The notes under the pieces were generated by a model. The model was given only the letters and a program-made list of their open reading frames with translations, did not search any database and was not told the origin of the DNA. DNA of 64,000 nucleotides from Clostridium pasteurianum DSM 525 = ATCC 6013. Lineage in GTDB: Bacteria > Bacillota > Clostridia > Clostridiales > Clostridiaceae. This document shows, piece after piece, positions 45,617-56,039 of the stretch. The DNA is taken from NCBI RefSeq assembly GCF_000807255.1, contig NZ_CP009268.1, positions 2,262,384 to 2,326,383 of the forward strand, written 5' to 3'. The stretch's first letter is position 1; every line of letters begins with the position of its first letter. A program made the position numbers and the translations under genes.

Positions 45617-47986
45617 TTATTCTTTATACCAAAATTCTCTAATAACATTATTTAAGTTTTTGGTTATATTATTTATATTTATTATGCTGGCCCATTCTGC
45701 TGGTAATAGTTTCTTGTAGGTATTTTCAGAATACCTTTCATCTATTAATACAATAATACCTTTGTCACTTTCAGTCCTTATTACTCTTCCTGCAGATTGC
45801 AAAACTTTATTTATGCCTGGATAAACATAAGAATATAAAAAACCATTTCTTTTATTTTCATTAAAATATTCTTTAATCAAATTTCTTTCTAAAGATATCT
45901 TAGGGAGTCCTACTCCAACAATAATAGCACCAATTAATTTTTCTCCAGCTAAATCAATTCCTTCACTAAAAACTCCTCCCATTACCGCAAATCCAATTAA
46001 TGTTTCTTCATTCTTTTCAGAAAAAAGTCGGAGAAAACTGTTTTTTTCATCTTCATTCATACTATTCTTCTGACAAATTACATTAATTTTACTATATCTT
46101 TCACAAAATATATCAAAAACACTTTTCATATACACATATGAAGGAAAAAACACAAAATAGTTTCCTTTTCTTTCAGTTATGCATCTATATATTATAGAAA
46201 TTATATTTTTATAGCTATATTTTCTGTTAATATATTTGGTAGATACACTATCATCTAATAAGAGACATAAATTTTCTCTTTTAAAAGGGGATGGCAAATT
46301 AATCCTATAAGAATCTTTATCTCCTCCCAATAAATATATAAAGTAATTCATGGGAGTTAAAGTAGCTGAAAAAAACACAACAGCTTTTGCCTTTTTTATA
46401 CAGTTTCCTATTACTTCTGAAGTATCAATACAAAAAATCTTTAGTAATACTTCATCCTTAAGTTTCTGTCTATAAGTAACATATTTATCATTATAAATTT
46501 CATAAGCTCTTATAAAAGAATTAAAAGTAAAATAAATTTCTAATATATCTTCTTTAATAACACTCTTTTCATTTGCTGCTAAAAATTTTTCTACCTGATA
46601 TATAAAACTTTTTAATAAAGGAATTATTTCCTTTGGAGAAGTTTTTTCTACTTCTATCTCTAAATTGTTTTTTTCGCATTTTTCTCTTTCTTGTATAAAA
46701 TATGAGTTTATTTTATTTAAACTTTTATAAAGTAAAGAAGATATACCCTTACATTTATTTTTTAAACTTAAAATATCTTTTTTATACAGCTCTGCTGAAT
46801 ACATATCTCTTGCTCTATCTACTAAATTATGAGCCTCATCTACAAGGAGACAATAATCCCCTCCTTCTTCTGAAAAAAATCTTCTTAAGTAAACTTTAGG
46901 ATCAAAAATATAATTGTAATCACAAACAACACAATCACACCAATCTGTCAGATCTAAAGATAATTCGAAAGGACAAACTCTATATTTACTACTATATTTT
47001 TCTATTACTTCTCTAGTAATTATATTTTCATTCAGTATATCTTTTAAAGCATTATTTACTCTGTCAAAATGTCCCTTAGCGTAATCGCATAAATCTGGAT
47101 TACAATTTCTTTCTTCATTAAAACATATTTTATCCTTTGCTGTAATCCATACAACTTTAAATTCAAGACCTTTTTTATTTAATAGAGTAAAGGCCTTTTC
47201 TACTTCTTTACCCGTAATATTTTTAGATGTTGCATAAAATATTTTTGATATAATTCCTTCACCCAGAGCTTTACACGCAGGAAAAATAGTTGACATGGTC
47301 TTTCCTATACCTGTAGGTGCTTTTATAAATATTTTTTTATTTTCTTTAATTGAAGTATATACAGCAACAGCCAACTTCCTTTGACCCAGTCTGTATTCTC
47401 CATAGGGAAACAATATTCTTTTTATAGATGAATCTCTTACTTCTATCCAATTTTTTTGCAGTTTTGCCCAATATATATATTTATCAATAATACCCATAAA
47501 AAACTTTTCTAATTCTTCTATACTGTAAGATTTAAGTAAATATTTTATTGCACCAGAATCCATTTGATAATAAGTTAATCTCGTATCAATAGTATTTAAA
47601 TTTTTATTCACACAATAGAAATAAGCATAACATTTGACTTGAGCCCAATGCATATCATTATAATCTTCATTTATGTTATCTAAATCATTAGTAGTAGTTT
47701 TAATTTCATCAATTATAATATTCTTTTCACCTATGATAACCCCATCTATTCTCCCGTTTATTTCCAAGGAAATATTATCCTTGAGAATAATATAAGAAAT
47801 ACTCACTTCAGAATTATAATTATCTCCAGAACTGTTTTGTATTTTTTGATGTATTTTAATTGCATCTATATTTCTACTTCCACCACTAAAAGTAAATATT
47901 AAGTCTCCAGATCTTAAAACAAATTCAATTAAATCTCTTACTGATACTTTTATATTAGTAATACTACTCATATTTATAATTTTCAT
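45617..47986 (-). CDS. XPD/DinG-type helicase with N-terminal PD-(D/E)XK nuclease-like domain
   Basis: Predicted iron-sulfur superfamily 2 DNA helicase, 789 residues. The N-terminal 190 residues contain GRIDGVII, IIDEIKTTT and QVKCYAYFYC, the D, E-x-K and Q-x-x-x-Y pattern of RecB/Cas4-type nucleases. The helicase part has Walker A APTGIGKT, four cysteines (CFNEERNCNPDLC and CPFEL) for a 4Fe-4S cluster, DEAH box LVDEAHNL, SATLTP, and the C-terminal motif VLQSAGRVIR with the arginine finger. It overlaps the end of rarA, so both probably act in replication repair. An ATG at codon 6 is also possible. Confidence 0.85.
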   Translation of the reverse strand: MKIINMSSITNIKVSVRDLIEFVLRSGDLIFTFSGGSRNIDAIKIHQKIQNSSGDNYNSEVSISYIILKDNISLEINGRIDGVIIGEKNIIIDEIKTTTNDLDNINEDYNDMHWAQVKCYAYFYCVNKNLNTIDTRLTYYQMDSGAIKYLLKSYSIEELEKFFMGIIDKYIYWAKLQKNWIEVRDSSIKRILFPYGEYRLGQRKLAVAVYTSIKENKKIFIKAPTGIGKTMSTIFPACKALGEGIISKIFYATSKNITGKEVEKAFTLLNKKGLEFKVVWITAKDKICFNEERNCNPDLCDYAKGHFDRVNNALKDILNENIITREVIEKYSSKYRVCPFELSLDLTDWCDCVVCDYNYIFDPKVYLRRFFSEEGGDYCLLVDEAHNLVDRARDMYSAELYKKDILSLKNKCKGISSLLYKSLNKINSYFIQEREKCEKNNLEIEVEKTSPKEIIPLLKSFIYQVEKFLAANEKSVIKEDILEIYFTFNSFIRAYEIYNDKYVTYRQKLKDEVLLKIFCIDTSEVIGNCIKKAKAVVFFSATLTPMNYFIYLLGGDKDSYRINLPSPFKRENLCLLLDDSVSTKYINRKYSYKNIISIIYRCITERKGNYFVFFPSYVYMKSVFDIFCERYSKINVICQKNSMNEDEKNSFLRLFSEKNEETLIGFAVMGGVFSEGIDLAGEKLIGAIIVGVGLPKISLERNLIKEYFNENKRNGFLYSYVYPGINKVLQSAGRVIRTESDKGIIVLIDERYSENTYKKLLPAEWASIININNITKNLNNVIREFWYKE

Positions 47987-49244
47987 TATCTATATAGTAA
48001 TTTTTGTGCTCCATTTCCTCTGGGAAATATTTTTGTTCAACATAATGTCCTGGATAGTCATGTGGATATTTATAATCAACTCCATTGCCAAAATTCTTTG
48101 CACCTCTATAGTGTGCATCTCTTAAATATATAGGCACTCTATACTGATATTTTTCAGCATCCTCAAAAGCTTTATTTACAGCAACAATCACAGAGTTGTT
48201 TTTAGGTGCTTTTGATATATATATTATAGCTTCTGCAATAGGTATTCTGGCTTCTGGCATACCTATTGTTTCAAGAGCATTCCAAGCAGCATGAGCTATT
48301 ATCATTGCTTTTGGATCTGCCATTCCTACATCTTCAGAGGCATGTACTATTATTCTTCTTACAATAAATCTTGGATCTTCACCACCAATAATCATCCTTC
48401 CAAACCAGTACAGAGCCGCATCAGCATCTGATCCTCTCATACTTTTTATAAAAGCAGAAGCCATATCATAGTGATTTTCTCCAGCTTTATCATAATTTAT
48501 AATTTTCTTTTGAGTACATTCCTGTATTATTTCTTTAGTTATATTAATTATACCTTTTTCATCTTTGCAGGTGGACAAAACAGCTAATTCCAGTGTATTA
48601 ATAGCAGATCTTGCATCTCCTCCTGACAACTCCGCTATATAATATAGAGATTTTTCTTCTATATTTATTTTTATTTCTCCATAGCCTCTCTCTTTATCCT
48701 TTAAAACATTATTTAATATTTTGAATATATCTTCATTATTAAGTCCTTCCAATTGAAATATCTTGGATCTGCTTAAAAGGGCATTATTTATCTCAAAATA
48801 TGGATTTTCCGTAGTTGCACCAATTAATATAACTATGCCTCTTTCAACAGCATTTAACAGTACATCCTGCTGAGCTCCTCTTTTTAGTCCATGAATTTCA
48901 TCTATAAAAAATATAGTTCTTTTACCATAAAATTTTAATGCTTCTTCAGCTTTATTTATATATTCTTTAATATCCTTTACACTAATAGTAGCAGCATTGA
49001 GTTTTATAAATTCACATTTAGTTTCCTTAGAAATTATTAATGCCAAAGTAGTCTTTCCAACTCCTGGAGCCCCATATAATATTATAGAAGTCAAATTATC
49101 TAACTCTATAAGTCTTCTTAAAATTTTCCCTTTACCTACTATTTTATTTTGGCCATAAAATTCATCTAAATTTCTAGGCCTCATTCTTTCTGCTAATGGT
49201 TTATTACTTTTATTATTTTCCATAGCCATTGTAAATAAATCCAA
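47964..49244 (-). CDS. rarA: replication-associated recombination protein RarA (MgsA)
   Basis: AAA+ ATPase of the clamp-loader family acting at stalled replication forks. The start is TTG after AGGA; the resulting MDLFTMAMENN matches the family N-terminus. Its 426 residues show RMRPRNLDEFYGQ, Walker A GAPGVGKTTLA, Walker B IFFIDEIH, sensor ATTENPYFEIN, and the C-terminal tetramerisation domain with SMRGSDADAALYWFGRMI and YPHDYPGHYVEQKYFPEE. Confidence 0.93.
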   Translation of the reverse strand: MDLFTMAMENNKSNKPLAERMRPRNLDEFYGQNKIVGKGKILRRLIELDNLTSIILYGAPGVGKTTLALIISKETKCEFIKLNAATISVKDIKEYINKAEEALKFYGKRTIFFIDEIHGLKRGAQQDVLLNAVERGIVILIGATTENPYFEINNALLSRSKIFQLEGLNNEDIFKILNNVLKDKERGYGEIKINIEEKSLYYIAELSGGDARSAINTLELAVLSTCKDEKGIINITKEIIQECTQKKIINYDKAGENHYDMASAFIKSMRGSDADAALYWFGRMIIGGEDPRFIVRRIIVHASEDVGMADPKAMIIAHAAWNALETIGMPEARIPIAEAIIYISKAPKNNSVIVAVNKAFEDAEKYQYRVPIYLRDAHYRGAKNFGNGVDYKYPHDYPGHYVEQKYFPEEMEHKNYYIDNENYKYE

Positions 49245-49593
49245 AGCGTTCCTGATTCTATTACAAAGTTTATTTTAATAAGCTTTATAAATTTCTATAT
49301 ACTGTATTAAAATCAGGATTTTCACCTCTTCTTTCTTTTTAATATTTTCTTTCCTATTTTTGCTGATCAATACTTTTTCAATTATGAACAATAATTTATT
49401 CCATACATAAAAAGCTAGTTTATCAATAAAGAGTAAAGCTGCAGCAAAATTTTTATATTTATAAAAACATCTTACCACTTTCATTTAAAAATTAATATAT
49501 TTATAATTAAAAACTCCATTAAATAATTGTATACATACTTATAAACTACTCTATTATACAATTTATTTAATGAAGTGCTAATTTCTATTAATC

Positions 49594-49797
49594 TTATAAC
49601 TTTTGTACGTTTGATGCCTGTAGCCCTTTAGGTCCATCCACTACATCAAATTTTACTTCCTGCCCCTGATCTAAGTTCTTTTTCTTTCCTTCTTCTTTTA
49701 TAGCAGAATAGTGAACAAATACATCATCTTCTCCTTCTACAGAAATAAAACCAAAACCTTTTTCATCATTAAACCATTTAACCGTTCCCTGTTTCAT
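49594..49797 (-). CDS. cold-shock protein, CspA family
   Basis: Single-stranded nucleic-acid-binding OB-fold protein, 67 residues from the ATG preceded by GGAGG at 8 bases. [18 protein letters not shown] contains RNP1 (KGFGFI), and DVFVHYSAI is RNP2. The C-terminal [10 protein letters not shown] is canonical. It acts as an RNA chaperone. Which paralogue it is cannot be stated. Confidence 0.95.
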   Translation of the reverse strand: MKQGTVKWFNDEKGFGFISVEGEDDVFVHYSAIKEEGKKKNLDQGQEVKFDVVDGPKGLQASNVQKL

Positions 49798-50163
49798 CTG
49801 GTCGACCTCCATATATTATTATTATATAAACATATTATTATCAATAATCTATTTTAAAATTCATATTTTATATATTTATTATTTCATGATATATTGACTA
49901 TATAATCCAAAAGATGTAATATTTACTTATGATATTTTAACTATTAAATTATTTCTATAAACTTGTATTATTATTCAATCCTACATTTTTCAAATATCTA
50001 TAAGCATAATTTATTCATTTATTTATAAACTTTTATTCATTAATTTATATCCCTAAATAACTCAAAATAAATTTCATAAATAAGAAGTAAAGATTATATA
50101 GTTAATAATTTATTATTGTGTATTTGAAAAAATATGGATATTAAATTTATCAGGAGGAATAAC
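49798..50163. other. divergent intergenic region between the csp gene and glgP
   Basis: About 360 bases of AT-rich sequence between divergently transcribed genes. It must hold both promoters, but no single strong pair stands out. No supported gene, repeat or RNA structure is seen. Confidence 0.6.
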
Positions 50164-52593
50164 ATGGATTTAACGAAAGACCTCATCAAAAATGACTTTA
50201 AAAAGAAGCTCATGAACCTTTATTCTGAAGATATCACCGAATCTTCAAAACTACATTTATATTTAGCTCTCGGTTCTCTAGTAAGAGAATATGCATCTGA
50301 AAAATGGATGAAAACTAATGAACAATACTATAAAAAACAAGTAAAACAAGTTTATTATTTTTCAATGGAATTTCTAATAGGAAGATTACTTGGAAGTAAT
50401 CTTTTAAATCTAGGTATAACGGATTTATGCAGAGAAGCCCTTAAAGATTTGGGAATAAACCTTTCAGAGCTTGAAGAAATTGAAAACGATGCAGGTCTTG
50501 GTAATGGAGGTTTAGGCAGACTTGCAGCATGTTTTCTTGACTCCATGGCTTCTCTTGAGATTCCAGGTCATGGATGTGGTATAAGGTATGATTATGGACT
50601 ATTTGAACAAAAAATAATAAATGGATATCAAGTTGAAATTCCTGACAACTGGTTAAGGCAAGGTAATGTTTGGGAAGTTAGAAAGGAAGATAAAGCTGTC
50701 ATAGTAAAATTTGGCGGTACAGTTATTCCTGCTTTTGAAAATGACAGACTCTCCTTTAAACATGAAAATTATGAAGCTGTTCTTGCAGTTCCTTATGACA
50801 CTCCTGTTATTGGATATAATAATAACACCGTAAATACTTTGAGACTGTGGAGTGCTCAAACCATAGACAAAGATTTTGATTTAGATTCTTTCAGTAAAGG
50901 TGAATATAGTAAAGCAGTAGAGCATAAATACTCAATTGAATCTATTTCTCAGGTACTTTATCCTGATGATACTAGGATTGAGGGAAAAATATTACGTTTA
51001 AAACAGCAGTACTTCTTCGTAAGTGCTGGTATTCAAAGTATTATTAGAAGATTTAAAAAAAATAAACTACCTATTAGTTTATTTAATGAGTATATATCAA
51101 TTCACATAAATGATACTCATCCTTCCGTAGCTGTTGCAGAATTAATGAGAATACTAGTAGATGAAGAAAATTTATCTTGGGAAGATGCTTGGCATATAAC
51201 CACTAATACTATTGCATACACTAATCATACTATACTAAGTGAAGCATTAGAAAAATGGCCTATTGACTTATTTAAAAAACTTTTGCCAAGAATATTTATG
51301 ATAATTGAAGAAATTAATAGAAGATTTTGTAATGAAGTACGAGAAAAATATAAAGATGAAAAAAAAGTCTATGATATGTCAATTATAGCTGATGGTAATG
51401 TAAAAATGGCCTATTTAGCAATAGTTGGAAGTCATTCAGTAAATGGAGTGGCCAAACTTCATACAGAAATATTAAAAAATAAGGAACTTGCAAACTTTGC
51501 AAATTTCTATCCTCTTAAATTTAATAATAAAACTAATGGAATTACTCATAGAAGGTGGTTAATGGAGGCTAATCCTAAATTATCTAATCTTATTACTGAA
51601 ACCATAGGAAGTGATTGGATAGCTACTCCTAATAACCTCATTAAACTTTTAGCTTTTTCTAAAGATAAAAGTTTTCAAGATAATGTACACAGAATTAAGC
51701 AAAATAATAAAATAAACTTTGCAAAGTACGTAAAAGATAAATATGGCATTGCCATTGACACAGATTCTATTTACGATATACAGGTAAAGAGGCTTCATTC
51801 CTATAAAAGACAGGTATTAAATATATTTAATATCTTAGATTTATATTATAGATTAAAAGAAAACCCAAATTTAGATATTATACCAAGAACTTTTTTCTTT
51901 GGTGCAAAAGCTGCTCCTGGATATTATTTAGCTAAACAGACAATAAAATTAATAAATACTGTAGCCAATAAAATTAATAATGATAATAGTATAAACGAAA
52001 AGATAAAAGTGCTTTTTCTTGAAAATTATTCTGTTTCCCTGGCTGAAAAAATTATACCTTGTGCGGATGTAAGTGAACAGATATCCACTACTACTAAAGA
52101 AGCTTCAGGTACAAGTAATATGAAATTTATGATGAATGGAGCAGTTACTATAGCTACCTTAGATGGAGCTAATGTAGAAATTTATGATGCTGTAGGCAGT
52201 GATAATATAGTGATATTCGGTATGAAAAAAGATGAAGTTTTAGCCTATGAAAAAAACAAAAATTACCATTCCTATGATTTATATAATTCTGATCCAAGGC
52301 TAAAAAGAATATTAGATAATCTAGTAAATGGTTCTCTTGGCGTAATTAATTCAGAATTTAGTGATATACACAAATATTTGCTGGCTAATAATGATGAATA
52401 TTTTGTGCTAAAAGATTTTGCCGATTATGTAAGAGCTCAAAATAGAATAGATCAACTATATAGAAACAAATCTAAATGGCGTGAAATGTGTGTATACAAT
52501 ATTGCTCATTCTGGAATTTTTTCCAGTGATAATACTATAAAACAATACTCTAAGGAAATATGGAATGCAAAAGGCATACATGTAGATATTTAA
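50164..52593 (+). CDS. glgP: glycogen/maltodextrin phosphorylase
   Basis: PLP enzyme that releases glucose-1-phosphate from glycogen or maltodextrins. The start is ATG at 50164 after AGGAGGAAT, giving 809 residues. Motifs: YFSMEFLIGRLLGSNLLNLG, NDAGLGNGGLGRLAACFLDS, HINDTHPS, DIQVKRLHSYKRQ, and the PLP-lysine region TTKEASGTSNMKFMMNGA. No other glycogen gene is adjacent, so it appears monocistronic. Confidence 0.96.
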   Translation: MDLTKDLIKNDFKKKLMNLYSEDITESSKLHLYLALGSLVREYASEKWMKTNEQYYKKQVKQVYYFSMEFLIGRLLGSNLLNLGITDLCREALKDLGINLSELEEIENDAGLGNGGLGRLAACFLDSMASLEIPGHGCGIRYDYGLFEQKIINGYQVEIPDNWLRQGNVWEVRKEDKAVIVKFGGTVIPAFENDRLSFKHENYEAVLAVPYDTPVIGYNNNTVNTLRLWSAQTIDKDFDLDSFSKGEYSKAVEHKYSIESISQVLYPDDTRIEGKILRLKQQYFFVSAGIQSIIRRFKKNKLPISLFNEYISIHINDTHPSVAVAELMRILVDEENLSWEDAWHITTNTIAYTNHTILSEALEKWPIDLFKKLLPRIFMIIEEINRRFCNEVREKYKDEKKVYDMSIIADGNVKMAYLAIVGSHSVNGVAKLHTEILKNKELANFANFYPLKFNNKTNGITHRRWLMEANPKLSNLITETIGSDWIATPNNLIKLLAFSKDKSFQDNVHRIKQNNKINFAKYVKDKYGIAIDTDSIYDIQVKRLHSYKRQVLNIFNILDLYYRLKENPNLDIIPRTFFFGAKAAPGYYLAKQTIKLINTVANKINNDNSINEKIKVLFLENYSVSLAEKIIPCADVSEQISTTTKEASGTSNMKFMMNGAVTIATLDGANVEIYDAVGSDNIVIFGMKKDEVLAYEKNKNYHSYDLYNSDPRLKRILDNLVNGSLGVINSEFSDIHKYLLANNDEYFVLKDFADYVRAQNRIDQLYRNKSKWREMCVYNIAHSGIFSSDNTIKQYSKEIWNAKGIHVDI

Positions 52594-52646
52594 ATTTAAA
52601 AATCTGTGCTACAATGTATGATTTGTAACACAGATTTTTAAATTTA
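52592..52646. terminator. bidirectional terminator between glgP and the M16C peptidase gene
   Basis: Seventeen-base arms (52592-52608 and 52630-52646) with A/T-rich ends serve the two convergent genes. Confidence 0.85.
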
Positions 52647-52715
52647 AATTATTAAATAAACTCTTTTTAAAAAACAAACATTCTTTTTCAAGGTGAAATC
52701 AACTTTTATTCAGTG

Positions 52716-55646
52716 CTAATTAAATACATTGATTATACTGTTAAATAGATTTGAATTTTGTTCTATTTTTTCTTTTCCACCTAAAACACAAATACAATCT
52801 TCTTTCATGCATTGCTCTATTAATGGTGCAAAACTTCTAATGTCTTCTACACTTGTTTTCAATATCTCTTCTCTTTCTTCCTGTAAAAAATCATCATCTA
52901 TGTTACCAATATATAGTGCCGCTTGCCTATCACAAATCATTGAATTTGTAAGTGGTGTATCTAAACTACTTATAGTTCCTAAAATGTATTTTGTCATTTC
53001 TCTTTCATCTGCAGAAAAAGTATTAATATATTTATAAAATTTATCATAGACATCTATAGTTTCTTTTAAATTAGGATCTCTATAAGAAGTAATGCTCATA
53101 TTTCCGTTTCTCTTAAAGTTTATAAAAACTCCATAGGCTCCACCTTTTACTCTTACATTATTCCACAAATAATCATAATTTGATATAGTTCTCAACACTT
53201 GAAGTTTACCACTATATTTAAAACCAAATTGAGAAAAATTATATCCTTTTGCTACATATTGCACTTTAGATGAAGTAACTAGGGCCTCATTTTCTTTTTT
53301 CAATTCAAACTTATACTTTGTCGGTTCCTTTAAACTAGGTTTTAATTTATCCGAAATAATGCTTTGTAAAATTTCTGATAAATTTTTATAATCTTCTTTA
53401 GCAGCTCCAATATTTACAATTAAATTACTACTTGTAAATATGGATTCTGATACTTCCAAAAGATTTTTTATAACTTCATCCTTTTTACTATTAAAGTTTT
53501 TTTCTATATCAGTCAAAAACTTATAAAAAGTAAATCCATTAATAGTATCTATATATTTGCCCATTTCAGAATAATAAGATGCTAATTTAGAGGACGCAAT
53601 TCTATGACCACCACTTACAATTATCATTTCTATTCTCGATTTTAATTCATCAAATATCTCCTTTAGTCTTTTATGATTATCAAATTTACTTAATTTAATT
53701 ATTTCAAAGACAATATCCAATAAATTTTGTGATTTAGAATGCAGCGATTTTCCTTTAACTATAAACTTAGGAGAATATTCTCCTGTAACAGCTATATTTG
53801 AATAAGCTTCTGCACTAAAATCTATACCCCCGGTATTCTTGTTAACTTCATTAGAAAGTTCTTCATAGGAATAATTTTCAGTATCCACTCTTCCTAATAA
53901 ATAAGAAAGTAGAGTTATATATGGTATTTTTTCCTGAGCTACATAACTAGTATCAAAATAAAAATCTATATAGTCTATACCATTTGTTACAAGTTCCGTA
54001 TACAGAATTTTATAGTCTTTTTTATCTCCAATTATCGTATTATAGGTATCCAAATTCTTTTTAACATCTTCAATGGATAACAATGGAATTTTTTCTAAGT
54101 CTTCCTGACTATCTGGTGATGATTGTCTTTTCGTGAGTATAAAATTTTCTTCTATCAGCTTTTCTATTTTTTCTTCTGTTAAAGAACTTTTAATAGCTGA
54201 TAGTTTTTCTCTTTGTTCCTTTGCTTTTTTTTCTGCTAAATTTTTCTTAGGAATAACCATAAATAGTAAACTGTGATTATTGTTTAATATATTATCTTCA
54301 ATTAATTTTTCAAAATACCCATTGTAAGCATTAGCTTTTATTTTATTTAACATTTGGTTAAATTCTAAGTTTTGGAAAGGATCCCCTCCATAAAGTAAAC
54401 TACCCAATACTTTTTCGCAATAAGCAAGCCCTTTTGGATAACTACTATAATCACTTTCTTTAAGTTCAAATTCTTTCGAATTAATTACTGCTTCAATTAA
54501 ATCTCTATCAAAACCATTTTTCACAATATCTTTAAGAGTATTGAAAACTACTGATTTAAACTTTTCCTTTTTATCTTCATTGGAATTTTTAATAATAATG
54601 CTAAGAGAAGTTTGAAGTGAACCATTATTATAGATACCAAACACATCTTTCGCTATAGATGAATCTATTAAAGCTTTTTTTAAAGGTGATGCCGAAGTTT
54701 CCAGAAGCATATCCTCCAGCAAATCAAAAGCTAAGTACAGTTCCCTGTCCTTTACATCACCTATTACAAAATTTAAACTCAAATAGGTTTTATCAAGTTC
54801 ACTTTCTTCATTGGATATAGGATAATTTATAAATTTTTCTTGCATTTCTTTAAAAGGTTTTTGACTTGATATCTCAATATTTAAATTTAATTTATTGAAG
54901 TTGCTTAGATAATTTTCGTCTATAAATTTAAGATTCTCTTCAATATTCATATCTCCATATAAATAAATATAACTATTAGAAGGATGATAAAATTTTTTAT
55001 GATAATCCAAAAATTGCTCCTGAGTAAGATTTGGTATGTCATCAGGATCACCGCCTGAATCAAAAGCATAGGGAGTATCTGGAAACAAATTACTATTTAT
55101 TCCTCTAAAAAGTAATGATTCTGGTGAAGAGTAAACTCCTTGCATTTCATTATATACTACTCCTTTATATTTCAACTCTTCATCCTTATTGTTTATTTCA
55201 TAATGCCATCCCTCTTGTTTCATTATTTCAGGATATTTATATATATTTGGATAAAAAACTGCATCTAAATATACATCCATAAGATTTCTAAAATCCTTAT
55301 CATTTTTACTAGCTACAGGATACATAGTTTTATCTGGATAAGTGGCAGCATTTAAATAAGTATTTAATGATCCCTTTACAAGTTCTACAAAAGGTTCTTT
55401 TGACGGAAATTTTCTTGATCCGCATAAAACAGAATGTTCTAATATATGAAAAACTCCAGTACTATTATCTGGTAGTGTTTTAAAGCTTATAGAAAACACC
55501 TTGTTGTCATCAGAATTTTCTATACTGATAAGTTTTGCCCCACTTTTTTCATGATAAAACAATCTGGCTGTGGAACTTATATCGCTAATATTTTTTTCTT
55601 CTAGCAATTTGAATCCGGAATAAATTCTATTGATTTCAAAATTCAT
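52716..55646 (-). CDS. M16C family metallopeptidase (presequence-protease-like)
   Basis: Large zinc peptidase, 976 residues, starting at the ATG with GGAG upstream. The inverted zinc motif HILEH is at about residues 57-61 (STGVFHILEHSVLCGS), with the downstream Glu in YNEMQGVYSSPE. Four M16 repeats plus the central coiled-coil linker of the HypA/PreP subfamily account for the length. Members degrade peptides in a closed chamber. There is no signal peptide, so it is cytoplasmic; substrate unknown. It is monocistronic. Confidence 0.9.
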   Translation of the reverse strand: MNFEINRIYSGFKLLEEKNISDISSTARLFYHEKSGAKLISIENSDDNKVFSISFKTLPDNSTGVFHILEHSVLCGSRKFPSKEPFVELVKGSLNTYLNAATYPDKTMYPVASKNDKDFRNLMDVYLDAVFYPNIYKYPEIMKQEGWHYEINNKDEELKYKGVVYNEMQGVYSSPESLLFRGINSNLFPDTPYAFDSGGDPDDIPNLTQEQFLDYHKKFYHPSNSYIYLYGDMNIEENLKFIDENYLSNFNKLNLNIEISSQKPFKEMQEKFINYPISNEESELDKTYLSLNFVIGDVKDRELYLAFDLLEDMLLETSASPLKKALIDSSIAKDVFGIYNNGSLQTSLSIIIKNSNEDKKEKFKSVVFNTLKDIVKNGFDRDLIEAVINSKEFELKESDYSSYPKGLAYCEKVLGSLLYGGDPFQNLEFNQMLNKIKANAYNGYFEKLIEDNILNNNHSLLFMVIPKKNLAEKKAKEQREKLSAIKSSLTEEKIEKLIEENFILTKRQSSPDSQEDLEKIPLLSIEDVKKNLDTYNTIIGDKKDYKILYTELVTNGIDYIDFYFDTSYVAQEKIPYITLLSYLLGRVDTENYSYEELSNEVNKNTGGIDFSAEAYSNIAVTGEYSPKFIVKGKSLHSKSQNLLDIVFEIIKLSKFDNHKRLKEIFDELKSRIEMIIVSGGHRIASSKLASYYSEMGKYIDTINGFTFYKFLTDIEKNFNSKKDEVIKNLLEVSESIFTSSNLIVNIGAAKEDYKNLSEILQSIISDKLKPSLKEPTKYKFELKKENEALVTSSKVQYVAKGYNFSQFGFKYSGKLQVLRTISNYDYLWNNVRVKGGAYGVFINFKRNGNMSITSYRDPNLKETIDVYDKFYKYINTFSADEREMTKYILGTISSLDTPLTNSMICDRQAALYIGNIDDDFLQEEREEILKTSVEDIRSFAPLIEQCMKEDCICVLGGKEKIEQNSNLFNSIINVFN

Positions 55647-56039
55647 ATATTCTTTGCTCCTCTCTATAATTAACACTTCGACTTCATTAAGCTTACCTGC
55701 ATAAAATTTTAATAATTTTTTACCCCTTGTAATTAATCTTTTGTAAAATTATGTTATTGTTTTTGTTTATTTATGGTTTTCCTATATTAATTAACTGTAA
55801 TATACTTTTTAAATCTAGTCAATTCAATATATTGTTTAGTATATATTATTATTCTTCATTTTATATAATAATTATTTATATAGATTAATGTTTTTTTGAA
55901 TATCTGATTCACTGTAATTTAAATGAACATTATGCACTCAATTAAATTTTCAATACTATTTGAATTTAAATTTAAACTTTGTTAAAATTACTTTACAAGT
56001 TACTAAGTTATTTACAGATTGACGAGGAGGACTTTCTCA
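55647..56039. other. divergent intergenic region between the M16C peptidase gene and aspA
   Basis: About 390 AT-rich bases between divergent genes with no supported gene. A TTGTTA/TTTACAA pair near 55980-56000 resembles a Rex site but has the wrong spacing. Confidence 0.5.

Noticed and set aside
49275-49484. 69-residue open frame downstream of the csp gene
   Set aside because: No ribosome site before the ATG, AT-driven Lys/Ile/Leu composition, and no recognisable domain.
55975-56005. Rex-like operator before aspA-hydF (TTGTTA...TTTACAA)
   Set aside because: The half-sites are 6 rather than 4 bases apart and one deviates, so it does not fit the TTGTTAANNNNTTAACAA pattern.
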